Assembly: GCF_030686865.1 (NCBI RefSeq)
Contig: NZ_JAQYUS010000006.1
Coordinates: forward strand, 62,001-126,000
Direction: 5' to 3'
Origin: Kaistella sp. SH40-3
Lineage (GTDB): Bacteria > Bacteroidota > Bacteroidia > Flavobacteriales > Weeksellaceae
DNA length: 64,000 nucleotides
A program made the translations under genes and the position numbers. Numbering within the stretch: the stretch's first letter is position 1; each line of letters opens with the position of its first letter. Positions 9,549-18,088 of the stretch are shown piece by piece. The notes below the pieces were generated by a model. That model worked only from the letters and a program-made list of their open reading frames with translations. It did not search any database and was not told the origin of the DNA.

Positions 9549-10839
9549 TTTGTAAAGATTTTAAGCGCAGTGAAACTGCATTTTTGTGAGCGGTCAAACC
9601 TTCCGCTTCTGCCATAATTTCGATTGTTTTTCCAATATTTTGAAGTCCGATTTTCGAAATTTCCTGAATGGTGATTTTCTTAACAAAACTATCGAGCGAA
9701 ACGCCGCTATAGTTTTTAGCAAAACCGTTGGTTGGCAAAGTGTGATTGGTTCCGCTCGCGTAATCGCCGGCTGATTCCGGCGTGTAATTTCCAAGGAAAA
9801 TAGATCCTGCGTTTGTAATTTTAGAAATATAACTTCTCGGATTTTCGACCGATAAAATTAAATGTTCAGGTGCATAGAAATTACACATTTCAAGGGCTTC
9901 ATCCACAGATTTCAATAAAATACAAAGGCTGTTTTCTAATGCTAATTTTGCAATATCGTTTCGTGGAAGTACAATTAATTGTTTTTCAATTTCATTTAAA
10001 GTTTCATTAAAAGTGATTTCATCCGTCGAAATAAAAACGACTTGCGAATCGGTTCCGTGTTCCGCTTGAGACAATAAATCTGCGGCGCAAAATTCAGGAT
10101 TTGCCGTTTTATCTGCAATCACTAAAACTTCGCTTGGTCCTGCTGGTAAATCGATGGCAACATTATATTCCATCGCCAATTGTTTTGCTTGCGTCACAAA
10201 TTGATTTCCGGGACCGAAGATTTTATCAACTTTAGAAATCGTTTCTGTACCGAAAGTTAATGCAGCAATCGCTTGTGCGCCACCAACTTTGAAAATTTTT
10301 GTAATTCCACACAATTGCGCTGTATATAAAATTGCAGAATTAATCGAACCGTCTTTTTGCGGCGGCGTACAAAGAATAACTTCTTTACAACCCGAAATCT
10401 GAGCAGGAATTCCCAACATTAAAACCGTTGAAAAAAGTGGCGCTGTTCCGCCTGGAATATACAATCCTACTTTTTCAATCGCTCTTGATTCTCGCCAACA
10501 AACAACTCCTTTTGCAGTTTCAATTTCTTGAGAAAGTTCTTTTTGAGCAACGTGAAATTTATAGATATTTTCTTTAGCATGATTGATTGCGGTTTTTAAT
10601 TCTTTTGAAACTTCATTAATTGCAAATTCAATTTCTTTTTCAGAAACCAATAAGTTTTCAATACTAACCTGATCAAATTTTTCCGAGAATTCTTTTAAGG
10701 CAGAATCTCCTTCATTTTTCACTTTCAAGAAAATTTCCTGAACTGTATTTTTTAAATCTTTCTTTTCCAGCGTTGGTCTTTGTAGCAAAGTTTCCCACGT
10801 ATTTTGCGCTGGATATTTAATTATATTTTTCATGATCAA
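9538..10839 (-). CDS. hisD: Histidinol dehydrogenase
   Basis: The 433-residue protein oxidises histidinol to histidine in two NAD-dependent steps. Family motifs are IPGGTAPLFSTVLM, KVGGAQAIAALTFG, FGPGNQFVT, DLPAGPSEVLVIAD, the zinc and catalytic region SQAEHGTDSQ, and GTNHTLPTNGFAK. The frame opens with MIMKN, so initiation could be at either of two ATGs 6 bases apart. It lies 5 bases after hisG. Confidence 0.96.
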   Translation of the reverse strand: MIMKNIIKYPAQNTWETLLQRPTLEKKDLKNTVQEIFLKVKNEGDSALKEFSEKFDQVSIENLLVSEKEIEFAINEVSKELKTAINHAKENIYKFHVAQKELSQEIETAKGVVCWRESRAIEKVGLYIPGGTAPLFSTVLMLGIPAQISGCKEVILCTPPQKDGSINSAILYTAQLCGITKIFKVGGAQAIAALTFGTETISKVDKIFGPGNQFVTQAKQLAMEYNVAIDLPAGPSEVLVIADKTANPEFCAADLLSQAEHGTDSQVVFISTDEITFNETLNEIEKQLIVLPRNDIAKLALENSLCILLKSVDEALEMCNFYAPEHLILSVENPRSYISKITNAGSIFLGNYTPESAGDYASGTNHTLPTNGFAKNYSGVSLDSFVKKITIQEISKIGLQNIGKTIEIMAEAEGLTAHKNAVSLRLKSLQNGI

Positions 10840-10844
10840 TTAAA

Positions 10845-11702
10845 TTACAAAACCATTTTTTCAATTGGAATCACCAAAATTCCTTCGGCTCCAAACTTTT
10901 TCAATTCATCGATAATTTTCCAGAATTCATTCTCGCGAACAACAGAGTGAATACTACTCCATCCAGATTGTGCTAAAGGCAAAACCGTTGGAGATTTCAT
11001 TCCTGGCAAAACCTCGATAATTTTTTCAATAGAATCGTTTGGAGCATTGAGCAGAATGTATTTATTTTCTCTTGAATTAATGACTGCTTGAATCCGGAAA
11101 AGAAAAGATTCAAGAATGATGGAAATATCTTCCGGAATATTTCGGCTGGAAATTAAAACGGCTTCACTCTTTAAAACTTGCTCCACTTCTTTCAATCCGT
11201 TGTGTAACAAAGTACTTCCACTACTAACCAAATCAGCAATGGTATCTGCTAAACCAATGCTTGGAGCGATCTCGACACTTCCGGAAATTTCAACAATTTC
11301 TGCATTGATATTATTTTTATCAAAATAATTTTTAAGGATTGATGGATAAGATGTTGCAATTTTTTTCTGATTGAAAAAACTTAAGTCGGTATATTCCTGG
11401 TCTTTCGGAATTGCGAGTGATAATCGACAGTTTGCAAATCCTAACTTTCGAATTAAATCGACATTTTTGTTTTGTTCCAAAACTTCGTTCTCTCCGATAA
11501 TTCCAATATCTACAATACCTTGTTCTACATATTTTGGAATATCATCATCGCGAAGAAAGAGAATTTCTAAGGGAAAATTGGTGGCTGAATTTTTTAATTT
11601 ACTTTTAAAATCCGGAATTTTAATTCCACATTCCTGCAAAAGTTCTAAGGATTTTTCGCTTAAGCGTCCGGTTTTTTGAAGGGCAATTTTTAATTTGTTC
11701 AT
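10845..11702 (-). CDS. hisG: ATP phosphoribosyltransferase (long form)
   Basis: This is the first enzyme of the pathway and the likely target of histidine feedback inhibition. I place the start at the ATG of MNKLKIALQKTGRLSEKSLE (285 residues). The open frame runs 16 codons further up, but that part lies in the attenuator terminator and has no family similarity. The length, and a C-terminal ACT-like domain (about 210-285, LPLAQSGWSSIHSVV), mark the long HisG form that needs no HisZ. The catalytic domain has SGSTLLHNGL for the PRPP pocket. Confidence 0.95.
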   Translation of the reverse strand: MNKLKIALQKTGRLSEKSLELLQECGIKIPDFKSKLKNSATNFPLEILFLRDDDIPKYVEQGIVDIGIIGENEVLEQNKNVDLIRKLGFANCRLSLAIPKDQEYTDLSFFNQKKIATSYPSILKNYFDKNNINAEIVEISGSVEIAPSIGLADTIADLVSSGSTLLHNGLKEVEQVLKSEAVLISSRNIPEDISIILESFLFRIQAVINSRENKYILLNAPNDSIEKIIEVLPGMKSPTVLPLAQSGWSSIHSVVRENEFWKIIDELKKFGAEGILVIPIEKMVL

Positions 11703-11748
11703 GTCAATTTTGAGATTGGGTCTGAACAAATGCTTTAATTTTGGATAC

Positions 11749-11780
11749 AAAAAAAACCGTCTTTGCTCAGACGGTTTTTT
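11749..11780 (-). terminator. Attenuator terminator of the his operon
   Basis: A perfect 12-bp stem (ACCGTCT / AGACGGT core extended by A/T pairs) with loop 11763-11768 ends, on the minus strand, in a run of at least 8 T residues. It lies between the His-rich leader peptide and hisG. The leader just after the peptide stop (11818-11822) repeats the 3' arm sequence AAAGACG. That copy can pair with the terminator 5' arm (CGTCT) to form an antiterminator. Confidence 0.85.
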
Positions 11781-11822
11781 ATTATTTTATTCATTTAATG
11801 CCATAAATTAATCAACTCGTCT

Positions 11823-11867
11823 TTAGATGAGATGATGATGATGGAATAAAGCGATTGTATTTTTCAT
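11823..11867 (-). CDS. hisL: His operon leader peptide (attenuation sensor)
   Basis: This short frame encodes MKNTIALFHHHHLI (14 residues) with four consecutive histidine codons. It lies about 10 bases after a predicted transcription start and 43 bases before the terminator hairpin. When charged tRNA-His is scarce, a ribosome stalled in the His run should free the antiterminator and let RNA polymerase reach hisG. When histidine is plentiful, the terminator forms. The reading rests on codon content and position; translation has not been shown. Confidence 0.85.
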   Translation of the reverse strand: MKNTIALFHHHHLI

Positions 11868-11882
11868 GTTGTTTTAACTGTG

Positions 11883-11914
11883 CAAATATATCTAATAAAA
11901 AATTGAACCTGCAA
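11883..11914 (-). promoter_or_regulatory. Promoter of the his operon
   Basis: On the minus strand, TTG (11914-11912), 21 bases, then TATATTTG (11890-11883) match the Bacteroidota -33/-7 pattern. The predicted start, near 11876, leaves a very short 5' end before the leader peptide. Confidence 0.6.
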
Positions 11915-11924
11915 GAATTAATTT

Positions 11925-13028
11925 CTATTTAACTATAACTTCTTGATAAACAGCGTATAAATTTTTAGCGATTTCTTCATCATTAAATTTCTGAACAAAT
12001 TTTAAACTTTTTTCTGCTCTGCGATTTCTTTCAGATTCATTATTCCAGAGAAATAAAATCTTGGCTTTTAGGTCTTCGAAACTGTGAGGATTGATGTAAA
12101 CAGAATTCTCGCCACCTGCTTCTGGCAGACAACTGACATTACTTGTAATCACTGGTGTTCCTGAAAAAAGAGATTCGATAACAGGAATTCCGAAACCTTC
12201 AAAAAAACTTGGATAAACGAAAACATCTGCTAATTTATAAACTGCCGCCAATTCTTCCATCGATACATTTTCTAAGAACTGAACTTGATTTTCTAATTTA
12301 TTCTTAACTAAATATTTTTTGACTTTGTTAAAATATTTTGTTTTTTTTCCAATGACGACTAAAGGGATTTCTGCTCCATGAATGGCTTTGACAATATTCA
12401 ATAAATTTTTTCTTTCTTCAATCGTTCCAACATTCAGGATAAATCTTTCAGGAAGATTGTATTTTACTTTAATTGAATTTATAAATTCTTCGCTTTGATT
12501 TTCCTTAAAAACATGATGGCAACCTTGATAAACGACACGAATTTTTTCTTCCGGAACTTTTAAAAACTGAATAATATCCTGCTTGGTCTGTTCAGAAATT
12601 GCGATTATTAAATCGGCTTGTTCTGTGGCTTTTTTGAATTTCCAGAAATGAATTTTACGGTCAAAAAAAGAATAATATTGTGGAAATCTCAGGAAGATTA
12701 AATCGTGAATAGTGACTACTTTCTTAATCGGATTATCGGTCCATTTTAAAGGTAATTCACCAGAAAGTCCGTGGAAGATATCGGCGTTAATCTGTTGTGC
12801 ATCTTTGCCCATTTTAAATTGTCGCGACATTGTTCCTTTTGAAGTTTCAACGAAAGAAACGTTGGGCAAATTCAAAACATCTTTCCCTTTTTCGGATTGC
12901 TCTTTATTTAAAAGCACATATTTATTTTCCGGAAAATAAGTCGCTAAAATCCGAACCAAATCGCGGGAATAGTTTCCTAAACCCGAACTGTTATTGAAAA
13001 ACCGTTTTCCATCAAAAGCAATTCGCAT
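11925..13028 (-). CDS. Glycosyltransferase family 4 (GT-B fold)
   Basis: The 367-residue protein starts MRIAFDGKRFFNNSSGLGNY, with the sugar-acceptor N-domain first. The retaining GT4 signature EGFGIPVIE has E277 and E285, and GTIEERKN is the typical nucleotide-sugar motif. It probably adds a mannose- or glucose-type residue to a surface glycan from a nucleotide sugar, at the cytosolic face. It is the last of three co-directional glycan genes, 1 base from the GT2 gene. The acceptor is unknown. Confidence 0.85.
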   Translation of the reverse strand: MRIAFDGKRFFNNSSGLGNYSRDLVRILATYFPENKYVLLNKEQSEKGKDVLNLPNVSFVETSKGTMSRQFKMGKDAQQINADIFHGLSGELPLKWTDNPIKKVVTIHDLIFLRFPQYYSFFDRKIHFWKFKKATEQADLIIAISEQTKQDIIQFLKVPEEKIRVVYQGCHHVFKENQSEEFINSIKVKYNLPERFILNVGTIEERKNLLNIVKAIHGAEIPLVVIGKKTKYFNKVKKYLVKNKLENQVQFLENVSMEELAAVYKLADVFVYPSFFEGFGIPVIESLFSGTPVITSNVSCLPEAGGENSVYINPHSFEDLKAKILFLWNNESERNRRAEKSLKFVQKFNDEEIAKNLYAVYQEVIVK

Positions 13029-13029
13029 C

Positions 13030-13959
13030 TTAAAAATTTTTAGAACGGATAATATAATTCGGTCTTTCTTTCACCTGTTTGAAAATTTTGCCCAGATACA
13101 TGCCTATAATTCCCAAAATAATCAACTGCAAACCACCGAAGAAAACTACGGTCATAATTAAAGAAGCCCAACCGGAAATTTCAGTTTGTGTGACAAAAGA
13201 ATGAATGACATAAATTACATATCCTAAAACAGCAAATACCGAAAAGATAAATCCAAGATACGCCGCTAAATAAAGAGGTTTCACACTGAAAGCCGTAATC
13301 CCAGTAAAGGCAAAACGAACCATTTTATTGAGGTTATAACTGCTTTCACCCGAGGCTCTTTGTGCGGCGATATAAGGAACGCCGATCTGACGAAAACCTA
13401 CCCAAGTAGATAAACCGCGCAAGAAAATATCGGTTTCGTTCATTTCGCGAACCACGTCAACTACTGAGGAGTCCATCAATCGAAAATCTGAACCACCACC
13501 CTGTACGAGATTTACATCGGAAATAGTGGATAGCAAATGATAAAACAGAATTGACGTTCTTCTTTTGAAAGCCGAGATTTGTTTAGGATAAGTTCGTATC
13601 GTATAAATAATATCGAACCCTTCTTCCCACTTTTTAATCAGGTCGGGAATCAGTTCTGGCGGATGTTGTAAATCAGCATCCATGGAGATTACAGCGTTTC
13701 CGTTAGAGCAATCCATACCGGCTTTTACGGCAGGTTGATGTCCGAAATTGCGGGAGAATTCGATGAATTTTACTTCTTCAAACTGACTTGATAATTCTTC
13801 TAATTTGGCTTGAGTTTGATCGCGACTCCCATCATTTACAAAGATAATTTCGAAAATGTAATTGTCGAGTTTAGCGAAAACTTCTTTGATTCGCTGATGA
13901 ATCAAGGCGACATTGTCTTCTTCGTTATGAGCGGGAATGACGATGGAAATTTTCTTCAC
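13030..13959 (-). CDS. Glycosyltransferase family 2, polyprenyl-phosphate sugar transferase type
   Basis: The 309-residue protein has an N-terminal GT-A domain with SIVIPAHNEEDN, FVNDGSRD and the metal-binding D94-A-D96 in ISMDADLQHP. The QGGGSDFRLMD motif follows. Two membrane helices lie at about 230-255 and 265-290. This is the architecture of DPM1/GtrB enzymes, which load a hexose from a UDP- or GDP-sugar onto undecaprenyl phosphate. The neighbouring GT87 membrane transferase would be a fitting user of the lipid-linked sugar. Confidence 0.85.
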   Translation of the reverse strand: MKKISIVIPAHNEEDNVALIHQRIKEVFAKLDNYIFEIIFVNDGSRDQTQAKLEELSSQFEEVKFIEFSRNFGHQPAVKAGMDCSNGNAVISMDADLQHPPELIPDLIKKWEEGFDIIYTIRTYPKQISAFKRRTSILFYHLLSTISDVNLVQGGGSDFRLMDSSVVDVVREMNETDIFLRGLSTWVGFRQIGVPYIAAQRASGESSYNLNKMVRFAFTGITAFSVKPLYLAAYLGFIFSVFAVLGYVIYVIHSFVTQTEISGWASLIMTVVFFGGLQLIILGIIGMYLGKIFKQVKERPNYIIRSKNF

Positions 13960-13973
13960 TTTTGAAAAATTAA

Positions 13974-15143
13974 TTAATCGAGTTGGTAATCTTTGGCGAA
14001 ATCTTTGGTCAGCAATTCATAAATAACGCGGAACCAAACGATGCAACAAGGTAATGCTTTTAGGGAATATTTCATAATATAATTATCCTTGATGAATTTC
14101 GGAAATAAATCGGAAAAGGAGAAACAGGTTAAAATGATTACGAAAATTAACATTCCGATAATTAAAGGCGATTTTTCTTTTTGCATCAAGAACCAAATCA
14201 TGACTCCAGCCACGGCGATAATGAAAGTTGGAGATTCTGAACCCGAACTAAAAAGCACGATGAATAAAAGTGTTGACGCCAATATCATCAATTGAAACGG
14301 CAGATTTTTATATTGCTTCACTCTTAAATAAGGCAAGCCAAAAAGGGCCATTCCGGGAAGTAAAAATGTAAGATTAGAAATATCAGCATTTCCGGAAACC
14401 CGTCGTACAATTCCCATCAGTGAATAATCCTGGCGATTTCCTAAAACCTGATTGGAAGCATTTTTTTCTGACAACGACTGAAACCAATCGGCATACGATT
14501 GAATCCCAAAATGAGCACTTGAAAGTACCATTGGCAATATCAAAAATAAAATACCAAATCCTGCTAATGATAAGATAAACCTCCATTTATTCTTAATAAA
14601 AAAGAAAGCGGAAAGTCCAGCAATTCCGTATAACTTGACGAAAAATCCTATTAAAATTGAAATGGCTGACTGGGTTTCTTTTCTTTCATAAATGTAGACT
14701 GCGGATAACATTAATAAACCTGTCAGCGCTATATTGAACTGTAAACTCACTGCAGCCGTAATAAATTCCTGCAAACATAACCAGGCGAAAAACGCTTTTT
14801 TAGCGTTAGAAAAAGGAAGTTTATGAATGGCAAAAAGGAACACCAAAGTATTGGCAACATTCCACAAAACCATGCCCAACCAATCTGGCATGATCGCAAA
14901 AGGTGCTATTAAAACACTAAAGAAAACTCCATAATGATTGGAATCAAAATGAACATCTGGATATAAAAGATAAATATTTTTCTCGGCTAAAGTATTGGTA
15001 AAAACATTTTTAAAAATCATGTAATTATTATACTTTTCCGGTCCACCACGATATTTTGTAATGGCTGATAAGATGGTCACAAGAAGATAAATCCCAAAAA
15101 TATATTTGAGATTTGATATGAATTTTAAAAATTTATCTTTCAA
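13974..15143 (-). CDS. Multi-spanning membrane glycosyltransferase, GT87/DUF2029-like
   Basis: The 389-residue protein has about ten hydrophobic segments. A large early periplasmic loop (YRGGPEKYNNYMIF to HFDSNHYGVFF) contains an acidic motif typical of GT-C enzymes. The plan matches the GT87/DUF2029 family, which takes sugars from polyprenyl-phosphate donors on the outer face of the inner membrane. It lies 14 bases upstream of the GT2 gene, so the three form an operon for a surface or lipid-linked glycan. The assignment rests on topology and context more than on one decisive motif. Confidence 0.65.
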   Translation of the reverse strand: MKDKFLKFISNLKYIFGIYLLVTILSAITKYRGGPEKYNNYMIFKNVFTNTLAEKNIYLLYPDVHFDSNHYGVFFSVLIAPFAIMPDWLGMVLWNVANTLVFLFAIHKLPFSNAKKAFFAWLCLQEFITAAVSLQFNIALTGLLMLSAVYIYERKETQSAISILIGFFVKLYGIAGLSAFFFIKNKWRFILSLAGFGILFLILPMVLSSAHFGIQSYADWFQSLSEKNASNQVLGNRQDYSLMGIVRRVSGNADISNLTFLLPGMALFGLPYLRVKQYKNLPFQLMILASTLLFIVLFSSGSESPTFIIAVAGVMIWFLMQKEKSPLIIGMLIFVIILTCFSFSDLFPKFIKDNYIMKYSLKALPCCIVWFRVIYELLTKDFAKDYQLD

Positions 15144-15162
15144 ATTAATGTAGAATTTAAAA

Positions 15163-15972
15163 TTAAACCGCTACATTATTTTCTCTTAAAGCATCATTCA
15201 AAGAGGTTTTCTTATCCGTAGATTCTTTTCTTTGTCCGATGATTAAAGCACAAGGAACCTGAAATTCTCCGGCGGGAAACTGTTTGGTATAACTTCCGGG
15301 GATTACTACCGAACGAGCCGGAACCCTTCCTTTAATTTCAACTGGTGTTTCACCCGTTACATCGATGATTTTTGTAGATGCGGTTAGAACAACATTTGCT
15401 CCTAAAACGGCTTCTCTTTCTACGTGAACGCCTTCTACCACGATACATCTTGAACCAACGAAAACGTTATCTTCAATGATTACCGGTGCTGCTTGCAAAG
15501 GTTCTAAAACCCCTCCAATTCCTACTCCACCACTTAGGTGAACATCTTTTCCGATTTGTGCACAACTTCCTACTGTTGCCCACGTATCGACCATGGTTCC
15601 AGAATCTACATACGCTCCGATATTTACATAAGATGGCATTAAAATTACGCCAGGCGCAATGTACGCACCTTCTCTTGCAACTGCGTGCGGAACAACGCGA
15701 ACACCTTTTTCGGCGTACCCTCTTTTCAAAGGCATTTTGTCGTGAAACTCAAATGGACCCACTTCGATCGTTTCCATTTTCTGAATTGGGAAATACATCA
15801 CGACTGCTTTTTTCACCCATTCATTGACTTTCCAGCCATTATCTGTTGGTTCAGCAACTCTAAGTTCTCCTAAATCCAGTTGACGGATTACTTCGCGGAT
15901 TGCTGTTTTGCTGTCTTCATTCTGTAACAATTCTCTGTTGTCCCAAATATTTTCTATGGTTTGTTGTAACAT
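15163..15972 (-). CDS. dapD: 2,3,4,5-tetrahydropyridine-2,6-dicarboxylate N-succinyltransferase
   Basis: The 269-residue protein is a left-handed beta-helix acyltransferase. Hexapeptide repeats run through GAYIAPGVILMPSYVNIGAYVD-type segments from about residue 100, and GTMVDTWATVGSCAQIG and GGVGIGGVLEP are DapD hallmarks. It succinylates tetrahydrodipicolinate in lysine and meso-diaminopimelate synthesis, so it feeds peptidoglycan. It lies 19 bases before the glycan genes and may be transcribed with them. Confidence 0.96.
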   Translation of the reverse strand: MLQQTIENIWDNRELLQNEDSKTAIREVIRQLDLGELRVAEPTDNGWKVNEWVKKAVVMYFPIQKMETIEVGPFEFHDKMPLKRGYAEKGVRVVPHAVAREGAYIAPGVILMPSYVNIGAYVDSGTMVDTWATVGSCAQIGKDVHLSGGVGIGGVLEPLQAAPVIIEDNVFVGSRCIVVEGVHVEREAVLGANVVLTASTKIIDVTGETPVEIKGRVPARSVVIPGSYTKQFPAGEFQVPCALIIGQRKESTDKKTSLNDALRENNVAV

Positions 15973-15999
15973 ATTTTATCGTTTATTTTTTTATTTGTG

Positions 16000-16130
16000 T
16001 GCTCTTTTGTTGTTAATAAAAATATTTTTTTTAACGCAAAGGCCGCAAAGTTTTTATTATATAATGTTTTTCGTTCGTTTTTTAAGGGCGAAAAGGCGTT
16101 ACACTTAGCAAAGTTCACAATGAAATTCCC
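16000..16130. repeat. Intergenic repeat-like segment
   Basis: The gap between dapD and the lipoprotein gene holds ACGCAAAGGCCGCAAAG and, further on, CTTAGCAAAGTTCACAATG around AT-rich filler. Short direct words (CAAAG, AAGTT) recur. It resembles the AAAGG/CAAAG-rich spacer repeats of this group. No gene is visible. Confidence 0.3.
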
Positions 16131-16181
16131 TTTCTATTAAATAATAGATAATTCCTTTCTGTAATAAAACTGGATACAAAT

Positions 16182-16721
16182 TTACAAAACTCTTCGGGCG
16201 AAAAGATAAGCATTGTTCCAATACTTTTCATTAAGTGATGAAATAATTACACCTTTGGAAGTGGAGGAATGAATGAATTTAACTTCACCATTATTACCGA
16301 TATCATGCACGATTCCAACGTGATTTACTCTCCTACCCCCTGAGGTTGCGAAGAAAACCAAATCTCCGGGTTTTGCCTCTTTAATCGAAATTTCTTTTCC
16401 CTGATTGGATTGATCTTCAGAACGGCGTGGGAGTTTGGTGTCATTCTCATCGAAAACTTTACAAACCAGGCCAGAACAATCAAATCCAGAAGAAGTATTT
16501 CCGGCATATTTGTATGGTGCTCCCAAATATTTCTGAGCATCTTTCAATAATTCATTCACCGTGTTTGAGTTTTTCCCTGAATAATAAGATTCCAAATTTT
16601 TTAAACCTGCTGATTTTACAACAGTCTTGGTGGGAATTGTTCTTTTAACTACCACATTTTTTGAAGAACCACAGGAGATCAAAACTACAGTTGAAAAGAC
16701 AATCAAAAGATATTTTTTCAT
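16182..16721 (-). CDS. NlpC/P60 (C40) cell-wall hydrolase lipoprotein
   Basis: The 179-residue protein has a lipoprotein signal with lipobox VLISC (acylated C17), followed by GSS. The catalytic domain (about 55-179) has C82 in FDCSGLVCKVF, H134 in VNHVGIVHD and H151 in FIHSSTSKG, the papain-like triad of NlpC/P60 endopeptidases. It should cut gamma-D-Glu-diaminopimelate links in peptidoglycan from a membrane anchor. It is single, with a possible -7 box TAATTTTG at 16748-16741. Confidence 0.9.
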   Translation of the reverse strand: MKKYLLIVFSTVVLISCGSSKNVVVKRTIPTKTVVKSAGLKNLESYYSGKNSNTVNELLKDAQKYLGAPYKYAGNTSSGFDCSGLVCKVFDENDTKLPRRSEDQSNQGKEISIKEAKPGDLVFFATSGGRRVNHVGIVHDIGNNGEVKFIHSSTSKGVIISSLNEKYWNNAYLFARRVL

Positions 16722-16740
16722 TTTTATTTTTCAATTTTTT

Positions 16741-16748
16741 CAAAATTA
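16741..16748 (-). promoter_or_regulatory. -7 box of the NlpC/P60 gene
   Basis: TAATTTTG on the minus strand fits TAnnTTTG, 20 bases before the ATG. No good -33 match is seen. Confidence 0.4.
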
Positions 16749-16888
16749 ATGAAAATATTTAAATTTGCGTTTAAATTATTTGAAATTTCCTTTTTTAAAA
16801 GCCTTTCCAGAAGCATTTTTAAGTTATTTCGATTCTACTTTAAAAAAAAGGATTTATATTTAAAATCCCGAAACATCTAAAATTAAAA

Positions 16889-17740
16889 ATGACGTATCAA
16901 GATTATAAAACTTATTTTAAAAAAGAGATTTCCGAAAAGTACACAGATTCTGAAAGTTCAATCCTGTTCGATATTTTCGTGCAACATCTTATGGACTGGA
17001 ATCAATTTGCACTTCGAAAAGCAATGACTGAAAAAGTTGAAAATAAACAATCAAAGGAACTTCAAAATATCATTGATGAGTTAAAAACGGGAAAACCCTA
17101 TCAACAGATTTTAGGTGAAACAGAATTTTACGGTTTAAAGTTTTTCGTTGATGAGCATGTTTTAATTCCTAGACCAGAAACGGAGGAACTTTTGGAACTG
17201 GCAATTGAGAAAATTAAGGCTGGAAGTCGGAAGTCGGAAGCATTTAAAATTCTGGATATTGGAACTGGGTCTGGGATTATTCCGATTGTGTTAAAAAAAC
17301 ATTTTCCGGAAACAGAAGTTTCGGCGATTGATTATTCGGAAAACGCTTTGAAAATGGCACAAAGAAATGCGGAGTTTCATCAGGTTGAAATTAATTTTAT
17401 TCATCAGGATTATTTGAAGGCAAATTTGATTGAGGTTTATGATGTTATTATTTCTAATCCGCCTTATATTGGAATGGAGGAAGAAGATGAGATTGCAGAC
17501 TCGGTAAAAGAATTTGAGCCTAAAATGGCGTTGTTCTCGCCGACGTCAAATGCGTTGATTTTCTACGAAAAGATTGCAGAAGATTGCAAAAATCATTTGG
17601 CTAAAAATGGTTTTGTTTTTCTGGAAATTAATCAGAAGTTGGGTAACGAAACTTTGGAACTTTTTACGGATGTTTTATCAGAAGTGGAATTGATGAAGGA
17701 TTTATCGGGGAATGAGAGGATTGTTTGGGGACGTTTTTGA
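16889..17740 (+). CDS. prmC: Peptide chain release factor N5-glutamine methyltransferase
   Basis: The 283-residue protein has an N-terminal helical domain that binds release factors. A class I methyltransferase domain follows, with LDIGTGSGI (125-129) for SAM binding and N190-P-P-Y in ISNPPYIG, the signature for glutamine methylation. It methylates the GGQ glutamine of RF1 and RF2 in the cytosol. Here it is monocistronic and not next to prfA. Confidence 0.94.
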   Translation: MTYQDYKTYFKKEISEKYTDSESSILFDIFVQHLMDWNQFALRKAMTEKVENKQSKELQNIIDELKTGKPYQQILGETEFYGLKFFVDEHVLIPRPETEELLELAIEKIKAGSRKSEAFKILDIGTGSGIIPIVLKKHFPETEVSAIDYSENALKMAQRNAEFHQVEINFIHQDYLKANLIEVYDVIISNPPYIGMEEEDEIADSVKEFEPKMALFSPTSNALIFYEKIAEDCKNHLAKNGFVFLEINQKLGNETLELFTDVLSEVELMKDLSGNERIVWGRF

Positions 17741-17880
17741 GTGATTGGTTGATTGAGTTATGGAGTTGTTGAAAATTATCAAACTTTCAAGGTTTAGGAG
17801 TTTTGGGAGAGATTACTTTGTCGGTGTTTCTACTTCTCGCAAAGTTGCGAAAGCCTGTTCTCATTGATATTTATAATATT

Positions 17881-18080
17881 CTTAGAGCCTGTTTAAAATT
17901 ATCAAAAAATAATTTTAAACACATTAGTCACATAAGTTTTAGGAAAAAAATACTTTTAAAAGCTCTCATAAGTTTCGAAAATCAAAGATTTTCAACTTTG
18001 TCTTCTAAATATTTTCAAAGCGAAAACTAATTCTTATGTGTCTAATTTGTTTTATTAAAATTTAAACGGACTCTTAAAGT
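17881..18080. mobile_element. MITE-like inverted-repeat element
   Basis: The 348-base gap after prmC holds a 200-base non-coding element with long imperfect inverted ends. The left end, CTTAGAGCCTGTTTAAA, corresponds to the reverse complement of the right end near 18061-18080 (TTTAAACGGACTC). Inside these, ACACATTAGTCACATAAG (17919-17936) pairs with CTTATGTGTCTAATTTGT (18033-18050) at 16 of 18 positions. No transposase is encoded. A small frame across it has no family resemblance. A non-autonomous element moved by a relative elsewhere in the genome is the best reading. Confidence 0.5.
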
Positions 18081-18088
18081 TGGATGAA

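Noticed and set aside
11703-11750. Upstream extension of hisG by 16 codons
   Set aside because: It begins in the attenuator terminator and has no HisG similarity; MNKLKIALQ is the natural start.
17803-18030. 75-codon plus-strand frame after prmC
   Set aside because: It lies within the inverted-repeat element, with low-complexity composition.
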